Source of the DNA: Acidobacteriota bacterium
GTDB lineage: Bacteria > Acidobacteriota > Vicinamibacteria > Vicinamibacterales > SCN-69-37
Assembly (NCBI GenBank): GCA_016716905.1
Contig: JADJUS010000022.1
Span: 1,103,501 to 1,167,500, forward strand
DNA: 64,000 nucleotides
Direction of reading: 5' to 3'
Made by a program: the position numbers and the translations under genes. Below the pieces are notes generated by a model that did no database searches, was not told the DNA's origin, and saw only the letters and a list, made by a program, of their open reading frames with translations. This document shows, piece by piece, positions 17,464-26,085 of this stretch (its first letter is position 1; the number at the start of each line of letters is the position of its first letter).

Positions 17464-18894
17464 CTACGAATGTATCGCCGCTCCGTGGACCGCGTGTGCG
17501 GCCTCGCCCACCGCTTCGGACATGGTGGGATGCGCGTGAATGGTGCGGATAAGTTCTTCCACCGTGCACTCAAGCCGCAGCGCCACTCCGGCTTCGGCCA
17601 CCAGTTCGGTGGCCCGTGGGCCAATCATGTGCACACCCAGGATCTCGTCGTATTTCTTCTCGGCCACGATCTTCACGAAGCCTTCGGTCTCGTTCGCAAT
17701 CTTCGCGCGCCCAAGCACGCCGAAGGGGAAGACGCCGACGCGCACATCGAACCCGCGCGCGATGGCTTCCTGCTCGGTCAGGCCGATGCTGCCGATCTCG
17801 GGATCGCAGTAGGTGCAGCCGGGCACCTGATCGTAGTTGAGGGGCTTCACCTCCATGCCCGCCAGGCGCTCGGCCAGCAGGATGCCCTCCGCCGACGACA
17901 GGTGCGCCAACTGGGGATGGGCGCCATTGCCCATCGTGATGACATCACCCACCGCCGAAATGCCCGGCACGTTCGTGCGGAACAGTGAATCAACCTTGAT
18001 GTAGCCGCGTTCCATCTCAAGGCCCAGCTCTTCGGCGCCCAGGCCATCGGTCACTGGACCACGGCCCGTGGCCACCAGCAGCTTCGACACCGTGATCGTC
18101 TCTGTCTTGCCGTCGGCGCCCTGCATGTCGATGGTCACGTTGCCGTCTTTGACCATCGCGCCGGTCACCTTGGTCGCCGTCTTCACGGCGATACCGCGTT
18201 TCTTGAACGCCTTCTCAAGCTCCGCCGACACGGCTTCGTCTTCGTTGGGCACCAATCGCGGCAGCAATTCGATCACGGTGACGGCGCTCCCGAACCGACG
18301 GTAAATCGACGCAAACTCCACGCCCACCGCGCCGCTCCCCATGATGGCCAGGGAGGCAGGCACTTCGTTCAGTGCAATCGCGTGATCGCTCGTGATGATG
18401 TGGTTGTGATCAATGTCGATCCCGGGAACGCTGCGCGCGTACGACCCGGTGGCGACGATGATCTCTTTGGCGTGCAGAGTTTGCGGGGCGGCTTCTGGCG
18501 AGGTGACGTTGACCTGACCGCCACCGGCCAGCCGCGCACTGCCTTTGATCCAGTCGATTTTGTTTTTCTTGAAGAGAAACTCAATGCCCTTGGTGAGACC
18601 CGTGACCACCTTGATGCGGCGCGCGTTCACGCGAGCCATATCGATGGAGGGTTTCACGTCGCCCAGCACGATGCCCCACTCCTTCGCGTCCTGCGCAATC
18701 TTCAGGGCGTGGGCGTTTTCGAGTAAGGCCTTTGTTGGAATGCAGCCCCAGTTGAGGCAAGTGCCGCCCAGGGTGGGCTGACGCTCGACCACGGCGGTCT
18801 TGAGGCCCAGCTGCGATGCGCGAATGGCGGCCACATACCCGCCCGTGCCCGCGCCAATGACCACTACGTCGTATTCGTGTACCACAGCTGTCAC
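17464..18894 (-). CDS. lpdA: Dihydrolipoyl dehydrogenase (E3)
   Basis: 476 residues from GTG 18894. FAD-binding GAGTGG is at about 14-19, the redox disulfide GTCLNWGCIPTK at Cys46/Cys51, a second NAD-binding GSGAVG in the middle, and the interface catalytic HAHPTMSEA near the C-terminus. It reoxidises dihydrolipoamide with NAD. The start codon lies just past the HU terminator and has no Shine-Dalgarno. GTG 18885 is an alternative. Expression may depend on read-through or on an unseen promoter within the terminator region. Confidence 0.92.
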   Translation of the reverse strand: MTAVVHEYDVVVIGAGTGGYVAAIRASQLGLKTAVVERQPTLGGTCLNWGCIPTKALLENAHALKIAQDAKEWGIVLGDVKPSIDMARVNARRIKVVTGLTKGIEFLFKKNKIDWIKGSARLAGGGQVNVTSPEAAPQTLHAKEIIVATGSYARSVPGIDIDHNHIITSDHAIALNEVPASLAIMGSGAVGVEFASIYRRFGSAVTVIELLPRLVPNEDEAVSAELEKAFKKRGIAVKTATKVTGAMVKDGNVTIDMQGADGKTETITVSKLLVATGRGPVTDGLGAEELGLEMERGYIKVDSLFRTNVPGISAVGDVITMGNGAHPQLAHLSSAEGILLAERLAGMEVKPLNYDQVPGCTYCDPEIGSIGLTEQEAIARGFDVRVGVFPFGVLGRAKIANETEGFVKIVAEKKYDEILGVHMIGPRATELVAEAGVALRLECTVEELIRTIHAHPTMSEAVGEAAHAVHGAAIHS

Positions 18895-18900
18895 GTTAAC

Positions 18901-18946
18901 AAAAAAAGACACCCGTGGGCCAGCGTGACGCCAGACCACGGGTGTC
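18901..18946 (-). terminator. Rho-independent terminator of HU gene
   Basis: On the minus strand an 11-bp stem GACACCCGTGG / CCACGGGTGTC with a 17-nt loop is followed by seven T residues. It follows the HU stop by 45 bases and ends about 6 bases before the E3 start codon. Confidence 0.85.
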
Positions 18947-18991
18947 AAACTTGTCGGCCGGAAGCGGCGGCCGTGCGAGCGAGTGCGAAGC

Positions 18992-19291
18992 CTACTTGCG
19001 CGGAAGGACGGCGTCCTTCAGCTGCTTGGCGATTCGGGCCTTGACCACGGTCTTGGCCGGAATCTTGATCGTCTCACCGGTGGCCGGGTTGCGCCCGTCT
19101 CGCGCCAGGCGATGCTGCACGACCAGCTTGCACATGCCGGGAACCGAAAACTCGCCTGTCCGCTTGAGTTCCTTCTCGGACAACACCAGCAACTCGTCAA
19201 AAAGGTCTCGCACCACAGTGCGCTTCAAGTCGAACTTGTCAGCGAAGTGAGCGAACAACTCCATCTTCCCCATGCGCCTGGCGTCTGCCAT
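18992..19291 (-). CDS. HU/IHF-family DNA-binding protein
   Basis: 99 residues, normal for HU. The family signature is at the C-terminal half (GRNPATGETIKIPAKTVVKA), and FDELLVLSEKELKRTGEFSVPG covers the dimerisation region. GGAGA 8 nt upstream supports ATG 19291 (MADARRMGKM) rather than the upstream ATG at 19303. It has a strong terminator, so it is a single-gene transcript and probably highly expressed. Confidence 0.92.
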   Translation of the reverse strand: MADARRMGKMELFAHFADKFDLKRTVVRDLFDELLVLSEKELKRTGEFSVPGMCKLVVQHRLARDGRNPATGETIKIPAKTVVKARIAKQLKDAVLPRK

Positions 19292-19422
19292 CGGTGTCTC
19301 CATTCCTGAATCGTCCGTCAATTCGGTTGCGTGCTCGCGTGTGGCGGCCGGTATCGTAGCCCCGCCCCCCCGGTCAGTGTCAATCCTGACTCGCCACGTC
19401 CCGGGTCCCACGTCCTGCCATC

Positions 19423-19428
19423 TACAAT
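19423..19428 (+). promoter_or_regulatory. -10 hexamer TACAAT, leaderless-type
   Basis: TACAAT, 6-nt spacer (ATCAGC), then ATG 19435 of queF. No Shine-Dalgarno can fit. Confidence 0.5.
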
Positions 19429-19434
19429 ATCAGC

Positions 19435-19773
19435 ATGGCCGCACCGCTCGACACATTCCCGAACCCCCGCCCCGACCGCGACTACGATATCGACATCCGG
19501 TGCCCGGAGTTCACCTCCATGTGCCCGAAGACGGGCCTGCCCGACTTTGGCGAGATCCGCATCCAGTACATACCGGACCAGACCTGCCTGGAACTCAAGG
19601 CCCTGAAGTACTACCTGCTCGACTATCGCAACCAGGGCATCTTCTACGAGGCGGCCACCAACAAGATCCTGGACGACCTGGTGCAGGCCTGCCAGCCCAG
19701 GCGTATGACCGTGACCGGCGCGTTCACCGCGCGCGGCGGCATCACCACCACAGTGGTGGCCACGCACCCGTAG
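19435..19773 (+). CDS. queF: NADPH-dependent preQ0 reductase QueF (short form)
   Basis: 112 residues, the compact single-domain type. The catalytic Cys is in SMCPKTGLPDFG (Cys30), and ELKALKYYLLDYRNQGIFYE is the QueF motif. It reduces 7-cyano-7-deazaguanine to preQ1 in queuosine biosynthesis. No other queuosine gene is nearby. Confidence 0.95.
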   Translation: MAAPLDTFPNPRPDRDYDIDIRCPEFTSMCPKTGLPDFGEIRIQYIPDQTCLELKALKYYLLDYRNQGIFYEAATNKILDDLVQACQPRRMTVTGAFTARGGITTTVVATHP

Positions 19774-19857
19774 CCTATTGGCGCGGCTCTAAGCCACGCC
19801 CTCCAAGAAGTGGCCCTTCCCTTGCTTTCCTAGAGGCGCGCAGGCGCCACGTAGCCC

Positions 19858-22115
19858 GTGCCAACGGGTCAAAGTGGCAAATTCTGCAATGTCGAGCGCC
19901 TCGGGGAGTGGCAGAAGGTGCGAGGCCTGCCTGTACAAGGCGATCTGATCTGGATCCGACAACAGCGCTGGCGCGTCCAGGCCACCCACACGGGAGCCGG
20001 CCTGACGCGTGTGGTGGTGGACGATGGGCGCGCTACGCGTCCGCGGACCTTCCTGCTGCCCGTCGAGCCGTGGACCAGCGACCAGCCGGGGCGCACTCGG
20101 GGCGTCTCACGCCAGCGTGCGCTCGCCTGGCTTGCGGCGTGTTCGGCCCGCGCGTGCGCCGCGTCCACGCCCACATCAATCGTCCACGCGCGCACCACCC
20201 TCTTCGCGTATCAACTTGAGCCCGCGCTGGCAGTGCTCGCGGGCGCACGGCGAGTGCTCATCGCGGATGGCGTGGGCCTGGGGAAAACCGTGCAGGCTGC
20301 GCTCATCGTGGCCGAAACGCTGCGGCGCGAGGCAGACGCGCGAGTGCTTGTGCTGGTGCCGCCGCCGCTCATGGCGCAGTGGGCAGACGAGTTGGAGACG
20401 CGCTTCGGTGTGCCCGTGTTTGCGGCAGACGCCGCGTCGTTCGCTCGGCTTCGGGCCGACCGCCCATACCTGAGCAATCCCTGGGAAAGTGCAGGCGTGT
20501 GGCTGGTCTCGCCTGATTACCTGAAACAGCCACACATTCTCGAGACCCTGCCGCGCCGCGGATTTGACGCGGTGGTGATTGACGAGGCCCACGCCATGGC
20601 CGGCGACTCACAGCGCCGCTGGGCGATCGACACGATCGCACGTTCGGCCCGGCGCGTCATTTTGCTCACCGCCACGCCGCACGACGGCGATGACACGCGG
20701 TTCCGCCGCTTGATCGATCTGGGCGCCACTGGTGCGAAGGCCGACGCACTCGTGATCTTCCGCCGCGCCGGCGCGCGACCGTCTCGTCGCACACGGCGTG
20801 TGGATGTCAACGCCGGACCGGGCCTGTCGCAGGTCCTTGATGCCATCGATGCGTTTGAACGCACCGCGCAGCCGTCATCACCGTGCGAAGGTCTGCGCCT
20901 GATTTGTGGCGTGTTCCGAAAGCGCGCGCTGTCATCGCTGGCTGCGTTTCATGCCTCCCTTGAGCGACGCCTCGCGTTGGTCACCAGCGCCGAAGCGGGA
21001 GCGGCCGGCTCCGACTGGGTGCAGCTCGAGTTCTTCGGCACGGACCTCGTTCCCGGCGACGAGTGGGCGGTGCTCGCCGGCGACGCAGGCCTGTCGGCCG
21101 CGCAAGAGCGCACATGGCTGTTGCGGCTTCAGGGTGTGTCCGCGCGCGCCATGGCCTCTGGGCGTGGCGACCCGAAATTGACGCGCTTGCGCGATCTCCT
21201 GCGACGGTCGGACGAACCCGCGGTCGTCTTCACTGAATACCGCGACACGTTGCAGGCGGTGGCCGGTGCGCATTGACCGACCTGCGGCACCTGGTGGTCT
21301 TGCACGGCGGCTTGTCAGGCACCGCGCAGCGCCATGCCCTGCGCGAATTCCTGGAGGGTCGCGCCAACACCTTGCTGGCGACTGACGTGGCGAGTCAGGG
21401 TCTCAACCTGCAACACCGCGCGCGATGGGTGGTCAACGTGGACGTGCCGTGGACACCCATGCGACTGGAGCAGCGGGTGGGCCGCGTTGACCGCATCGGT
21501 CAATCGCGGTCCGTGCACGTGACGATGCTCGGCGTCCGCCATGAGGCAGACAACGCGCTCCGGGCGCGGGTGGCGGCGCGGCAGCACCTCTGTGCCGCCG
21601 CGCCGCTGCCCTCATGCACGCGCTGGACGCGCGCGGCGGTCAGTCTCGCGCGCTGGTTCACGCGCCAGCGGGCGCTGGCCGCCCACTGGCGCGGCCCGGA
21701 CCCGGCGGCCGTGCCGCGCGCCGTGGTGCCGCTCGCATTGATGCGGCGCGTGATTGCCGCGCCGGGCGCCGCGCCACTCGCGCCCGCCATCACCATCGTC
21801 GAAATCCCGCTGGTGAGCGGCGCGGGCGATGTGGTGGAGCGGCACCTGGGGTTGGCGACCGGCGCGGATGGGCCGAACCCGGCGCTGGTGCGCCGTGCGC
21901 GGGCGCTCAGCGCCCGCGCGCGGCGCCGCCGGCGCCGGCTCGCGGCCGCGCTCGCGGAGGACGTCCCGGCTGCACCACAGCAGCCGGGACTGTTTGACGC
22001 GCGCGCGCTGACAGCAGCCGCGCCTGGCGACAGCGCCGCAGCGTACGGGCCCGACGAGGACGTCGTCCTCGTCGGGCCCGCGCGTGCGCTGCTGATCCTG
22101 GAGGCGCGCCGGTGA
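19858..22115 (+). CDS. SNF2-type helicase (one apparent frameshift), putative defence
   Basis: About 752 residues after restoring one base near 21273. An N-terminal SH3-like segment (QGDLIWIRQQRWRV) is followed by helicase domain 1 with Walker A DGVGLGKT (137-144), DEAH (242-245) and TATPHDGDDT (271-280), and domain 2 with TLLATDVASQGLNLQ and RLEQRVGRVDRIGQ. An Arg/Ala-rich tail follows. The first part ends AVAGAH-stop at 21276 and the second resumes from TTG 21273, with a TT run at the break. Layout resembles DISARM DrmD-type helicases. It overlaps the methyltransferase start by GTGA. Start at GTG 19858 is uncertain, and GTG 19936 is possible. Confidence 0.8.
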
Positions 22116-25100
22116 CAATGCCGGGCGTCGGCGGCTGGTTGCTGCCGGCGCGGTTCCTGGCCGAGCGCATCGCGCCGATCGCCACGAGCGACCAGCGCGT
22201 CCAGGCGCAATGGGCGCGCTGGTGGCGCGACGTCTCGCACGCCTGTGGCCCTGCCACAGGCGTGCGAACGCTTTTCGACACGGCGGCCATGCCCCTGTTC
22301 GGCCGCCTCGGATTCCGCGCGCGTAATCCACGGTTCGCGCCTGGGGGCGCCACGGCGACGCTCCTGACGCCCGGTGGCCAGACGATCGCGTTACTCGTGA
22401 GGCCGTGGGCCGATCGCCCGCCCGCCTTGTTTCGTGAGGCCACAAGCGCCGCTCGGGATGCCGGCGCCAACTGGTGCTGCGTCTTCGCGCCACCCACGCT
22501 CTCCATCGTGCCTGCCTCGGGCAACGTCACAAGGCGCAGTCTCGACTTCACGTTTCCCGCTGCGGCCGACCCTGGCTCACTCGGAATCTTCCTCATGCTC
22601 GCCGGCTCTGCGGCATTCGACACCGGCGCGCTCGACCATTGGCTCGATGCCGCCCGCACAGACGCGGCGAGAGTGCGCGTGGATCTGCAGCAGGGCGTGA
22701 TCGACGCGCTCGCAGAACTCACACAAGTGTTGACGCGAGCCACACGCGCCACACCCACGGGCGAAGCGCTCACGCTCGTCTACCGTATCCTCTTCCTGAT
22801 GTTCGCCGAGTCGCGCGATCTCGTGCCTCGTCACCATCCGGTCTATCGCGACACCTACACGCTCTCGTCGCTATGCAGCGAGGCCCTACGCGCCACGCCG
22901 GCTCGCGGCCTGTGGGACGGCCTGGCGGCCATCAGCCGCCTGTCCCGGCAGGGCGGCCAGGTGGACACGTTGCAGGTGTTCCCCTTCAACGGTCATCTCT
23001 TTTCCTCGCAGGCAGCGCCGACGCTGGAGTCCACGCGCGGTGGCGGACGCCGCACACGCGACAGCGACGCGCGAGATCTCGCCGTCAGTCGGGCACTTGT
23101 TTCCCTCGGCACGCGCCGTGAACCAGCGGGTCGCGTGGCCATCTCCTACGCTGATCTTGGCGTCGAAGAACTCGGTGCCGTCTACGAACGGGTGCTGGAC
23201 GTTGAGGCCACTCCGGGGGCTCAGGTTCACAGGCCATCCGCCAGGCGCCACTCCGCGAAGCGCAAAGACACCGGCACGTTCTACACGCCACAGGTGCTGG
23301 CGGACTTCGTCGTACAACGCACCCTCGCGCCGTTGGTCGAAGAAGCATCCGCCGACCGGCTGCTCGAACTTCGTGTGGTGGACCCGGCGATGGGCTCCGG
23401 CGCGTTCCTCGTCGCGGCGCTCCGGTACATGGGCGCGGCCTACGAACGTGCGCTCGTCCGCGATGGCCGCTGCGCGCAGTCGGATGTCACTGACTCCGAT
23501 CGCGCCGCGTTTCGACGACGCATCGCGCAGCAGTGCCTGTTTGGCGTGGATGCCAATCCAGTGGCGGTGCAGGTCGCGCGTCTTTCGCTCTGGCTGGCCA
23601 CTCTGGCGCACGCGCGGCCCCTCAGCTTCCTGGACCATCGACTCCGCACCGGCAACAGCCTGGTCGGCGCGTCGCCTGCGGACCTTCTGCGGTCTCCCGG
23701 CGCAAGCACGCACGAACTCCCGCTGTTTGATTCCGGTAGTTCGCGCCTCGAAGTGATGTTGCGACGAGTGGTGCCCACGCTCGCCGATCTCGGCACTCAG
23801 GCCGACGACTCAGTGCAGGACGTCCGGCGCAAGGAAGCCACGTGGGCGGAACTACGCGACGACTCGCACCCACTCTCGCGCTGGCGGCTGGCTGTGAGCC
23901 TCTGGTGCGCGCAATGGTTCTGGCCCGCTGGCACCCGTCGTCCGTCCCCGGCCGAGATTCGCGCCGGAGGAGACGCGCTCGTGCGCGGGTCTGGTGATCT
24001 GGCCAGCACCGAAGTTGGTCGCCTTGCGAGCATTGCCACTGCCACGTCGGCTGCCCAACAGTTCTTCCACTGGCCTCTTGAATTCCCGGAAGTGTTCTAT
24101 GACTCCGGCGGAGTGCTGCGGCCGACAGGCGGATTCGACGCGGTGATTGGCAACCCGCCCTGGGAAATGGTGCGGCGCGACAGTTCGTCAGGTCGCAGGT
24201 CTGCCGTACGCGATCCGCTCGTGACGTTCGTCCGCGAGTCGGGACTGTTTCCCCTCTGCCGGCGCGGGCATCTCAACCTGTACCAACCCTTCGTCGAGCG
24301 AAGCCTGTCGCTGGTCAGGCCAGGAGGCCGCGTGGGCCTGGTCGTCCCCTGGGGCTTCGCGGTAGACGACGGGGCGAGCGGGCTACGGTCGGCGCTTGTT
24401 GACGCCGCCGCCCTCGACACCATCGTCGGATTCGACAACGCGCGGGGGCTGTTTCCAATTCACCGGGGACTGAGGTTCGCTGTGGTGGTGGCGGCTCCCG
24501 GAGGGCCGCGCCGCGATATCCACGCGCGCTTTGGTGTGACTACAGCCGAGACCATTCAGGAGATGACCGCAGCCGCTGAAGACCCGTTGCCCATTCAACT
24601 GTCCGCCGAGGCAGTGGCCGAAGTTGGTGGACCTTCCAGGCGCATTCCCGACCTTCGTGATGACGACGGCATGGTGTGGCTGCTGGAGGTGATGCGTGCG
24701 CATCCAGCGATTGGCGGTGCTGATGGTTGGCAGGCACGATTCAGCCGGGAACTGAATGCCACCGACGACCGCGACGCCTTCAGCACAAAGGCCGGGTCCG
24801 GCGGCCTGCCGGTGGCCGATGGAAAACACATCGCTCCGTTTGTGGTGAACGTCGAGCAGTGCGAGCGTTTCATCCGGGCGCAGACGGCCGAGCGACGCCT
24901 GTCCGAGCGGCGCTTCACCCGGCCGCGACTCGCGTATCGGGACGTGTCGGGCGTAGGCAATCAGTTCACGTTGATCGCGGCGGTGATGCCGGCCGGCGTG
25001 GTCACCACACACACGCTGTTTTGCCTGCGCAACGAACTACCGATCGAACAGCAACATTTTTTGTGCGGAGTCTTCAACTCGGCCGTGCTCAACCGCGTGG

Positions 25101-25303
25101 TGCGGCTGCTCATGGGCGGCCACGTCACGACCAGCCTTGTGGAACAGCTGCCGGTGCCGCGTTGGGAGGCCACACGCGTCCAGCTGCGCATCGCTTCCAT
25201 TGCGGCCAGATTGGCGGATCCGGGTCTGGGTAATTCGGTCAGAACTCGACTGACGGATCGCCTGAATCAGGATGTCGAACGGCTGTACGTGAAAAGGGAC
25301 TAA
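22112..25303 (+). CDS. Large Eco57I/DrmMI-like N6-adenine DNA methyltransferase
   Basis: 1063 residues. The SAM-binding motif VDPAMGSGAFLVAALRYM is near residue 425 and the catalytic IGNPPWEMV (N-P-P-W) near 680, as in gamma-class N6-adenine methyltransferases of type IIG and DISARM/BREX systems. The C-terminus (GGHVTTSLVEQLPVPRWE) looks like a target-recognition region. The N-terminal 300 residues (RILFLMFAESRDLVP) are typical of large Eco57I-type proteins. I see no PD-(D/E)xK nuclease motif. It is coupled to the helicase by a 4-base overlap, so the two probably act together in DNA modification or phage defence. Confidence 0.88.
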   Translation: MTMPGVGGWLLPARFLAERIAPIATSDQRVQAQWARWWRDVSHACGPATGVRTLFDTAAMPLFGRLGFRARNPRFAPGGATATLLTPGGQTIALLVRPWADRPPALFREATSAARDAGANWCCVFAPPTLSIVPASGNVTRRSLDFTFPAAADPGSLGIFLMLAGSAAFDTGALDHWLDAARTDAARVRVDLQQGVIDALAELTQVLTRATRATPTGEALTLVYRILFLMFAESRDLVPRHHPVYRDTYTLSSLCSEALRATPARGLWDGLAAISRLSRQGGQVDTLQVFPFNGHLFSSQAAPTLESTRGGGRRTRDSDARDLAVSRALVSLGTRREPAGRVAISYADLGVEELGAVYERVLDVEATPGAQVHRPSARRHSAKRKDTGTFYTPQVLADFVVQRTLAPLVEEASADRLLELRVVDPAMGSGAFLVAALRYMGAAYERALVRDGRCAQSDVTDSDRAAFRRRIAQQCLFGVDANPVAVQVARLSLWLATLAHARPLSFLDHRLRTGNSLVGASPADLLRSPGASTHELPLFDSGSSRLEVMLRRVVPTLADLGTQADDSVQDVRRKEATWAELRDDSHPLSRWRLAVSLWCAQWFWPAGTRRPSPAEIRAGGDALVRGSGDLASTEVGRLASIATATSAAQQFFHWPLEFPEVFYDSGGVLRPTGGFDAVIGNPPWEMVRRDSSSGRRSAVRDPLVTFVRESGLFPLCRRGHLNLYQPFVERSLSLVRPGGRVGLVVPWGFAVDDGASGLRSALVDAAALDTIVGFDNARGLFPIHRGLRFAVVVAAPGGPRRDIHARFGVTTAETIQEMTAAAEDPLPIQLSAEAVAEVGGPSRRIPDLRDDDGMVWLLEVMRAHPAIGGADGWQARFSRELNATDDRDAFSTKAGSGGLPVADGKHIAPFVVNVEQCERFIRAQTAERRLSERRFTRPRLAYRDVSGVGNQFTLIAAVMPAGVVTTHTLFCLRNELPIEQQHFLCGVFNSAVLNRVVRLLMGGHVTTSLVEQLPVPRWEATRVQLRIASIAARLADPGLGNSVRTRLTDRLNQDVERLYVKRD

Positions 25304-25384
25304 AAGGAGGAATCGTGGAGTGGCGTGATCATTTTGATGTACACAAACGGTTGATTAATAGGTTTTTGACTATATGGTGTGACC
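25304..25384. promoter_or_regulatory. AT-rich spacer with AAGGAGG and putative TA operator
   Basis: Much more AT-rich than its surroundings. It starts with a perfect AAGGAGG right after the methyltransferase stop, 7 nt before a GTG (25315) that opens a frame running through the antitoxin gene in the toxin's frame. TTGACTATATGGTGTGACC just before the antitoxin ATG may be its operator or promoter. Confidence 0.5.
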
Positions 25385-25645
25385 ATGTCTATACTCACAA
25401 TCGTGGAAGAGATGGCGATCTCCAAGTTCAAGGCGACCTGCCTGTCAGTGGTGGAGCGCGTGCGCAAGACGCGCGCGCCTATCCTGATCACGCGCCATGG
25501 CGTGCCGGTGGCGCAAATCGGGCCGCCGCAGCCTGCCGCACAGCCCAAGAGCTGGCTTGGCAGCATGGCTGGCACGGTCACGATTCTCGGCGACATCGTC
25601 GGGCCTGTGACGGACCCGGACGATTGGGAAGCGATGCGGGATTGA
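25385..25645 (+). CDS. Phd/YefM-type antitoxin
   Basis: 86 residues from ATG 25385 (77 from ATG 25412). MAISKFKATCLSVVERVRKTRAPI with ITRHGVPVAQI is the Phd fold used to bind operator DNA. The C-terminal part (WLGSMAGTVTILGDIV, DDWEAMRD) matches the toxin-wrapping tail of VapB-like antitoxins. The stop TGA overlaps the toxin start. Confidence 0.85.
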   Translation: MSILTIVEEMAISKFKATCLSVVERVRKTRAPILITRHGVPVAQIGPPQPAAQPKSWLGSMAGTVTILGDIVGPVTDPDDWEAMRD

Positions 25646-26031
25646 GGCTGCTGCTCGATACGCATATCTGGCTCTGGAGCCTCTCTGCCCCAGACCGGCT
25701 CACGCCTCAAGTGCGGCGAGCCCTCGCGAAGCCTGCCAATGAGCTGTGGCTCTCGCCCATCAGCACGTGGGAAGTGGTGCAGTTGGTGGAGAAAAAGAGA
25801 ATCCGGATTGAAGGCCACTTCGAGGCGTGGCTGCCACAAGCCAGGGGCAGTCTGCGTGAAGCACTGCTGTCGCACGACGTGGCCGCAGCGGTGGCTGACG
25901 TTCGCCTGCCGCATCGCGACCCCGCTGATCTTCTGCTGGTGGCCACGTCCCGTGTTCTGAATCTGACCCTGGTGACGGCAGACGAACGGATCATCGACGC
26001 GAAGCAGGTACCAACTCTCGCAAATCGATAA
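25642..26031 (+). CDS. PIN-domain VapC-type toxin
   Basis: 129 residues from TTG 25642, which overlaps the antitoxin stop (TTGA). The PIN ribonuclease acidic residues are visible: LLLDTHIWLW at the N-terminus, SPISTWEVVQL with a Glu in the middle, RDPADLLLVATSRVL, and LVTADERI near the end. It likely cleaves RNA when the antitoxin is degraded. The pair directly follows the helicase/methyltransferase genes, as often seen in defence islands. Confidence 0.88.
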   Translation: MRLLLDTHIWLWSLSAPDRLTPQVRRALAKPANELWLSPISTWEVVQLVEKKRIRIEGHFEAWLPQARGSLREALLSHDVAAAVADVRLPHRDPADLLLVATSRVLNLTLVTADERIIDAKQVPTLANR

Positions 26032-26071
26032 CGTGCCTGCCCGCCGGAGCCGTTTTGCGGCGGAGGCGGGT

Positions 26072-26077
26072 TATAGT
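26072..26077 (+). promoter_or_regulatory. -10 hexamer TATAGT, leaderless-type
   Basis: TATAGT, 8-nt spacer and then GTG 26086 of the FeS-NrfD gene. Confidence 0.45.
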
Positions 26078-26085
26078 CCACACGC

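Noticed and set aside
19858..25303. Complete DISARM system
   Set aside because: Only helicase- and methyltransferase-like genes are present. DrmA, DrmB and DrmC homologues are missing, so the name would be misleading.
22112..25303. Type IIG restriction enzyme
   Set aside because: Methyltransferase motifs are clear but I could not find a PD-(D/E)xK nuclease motif.
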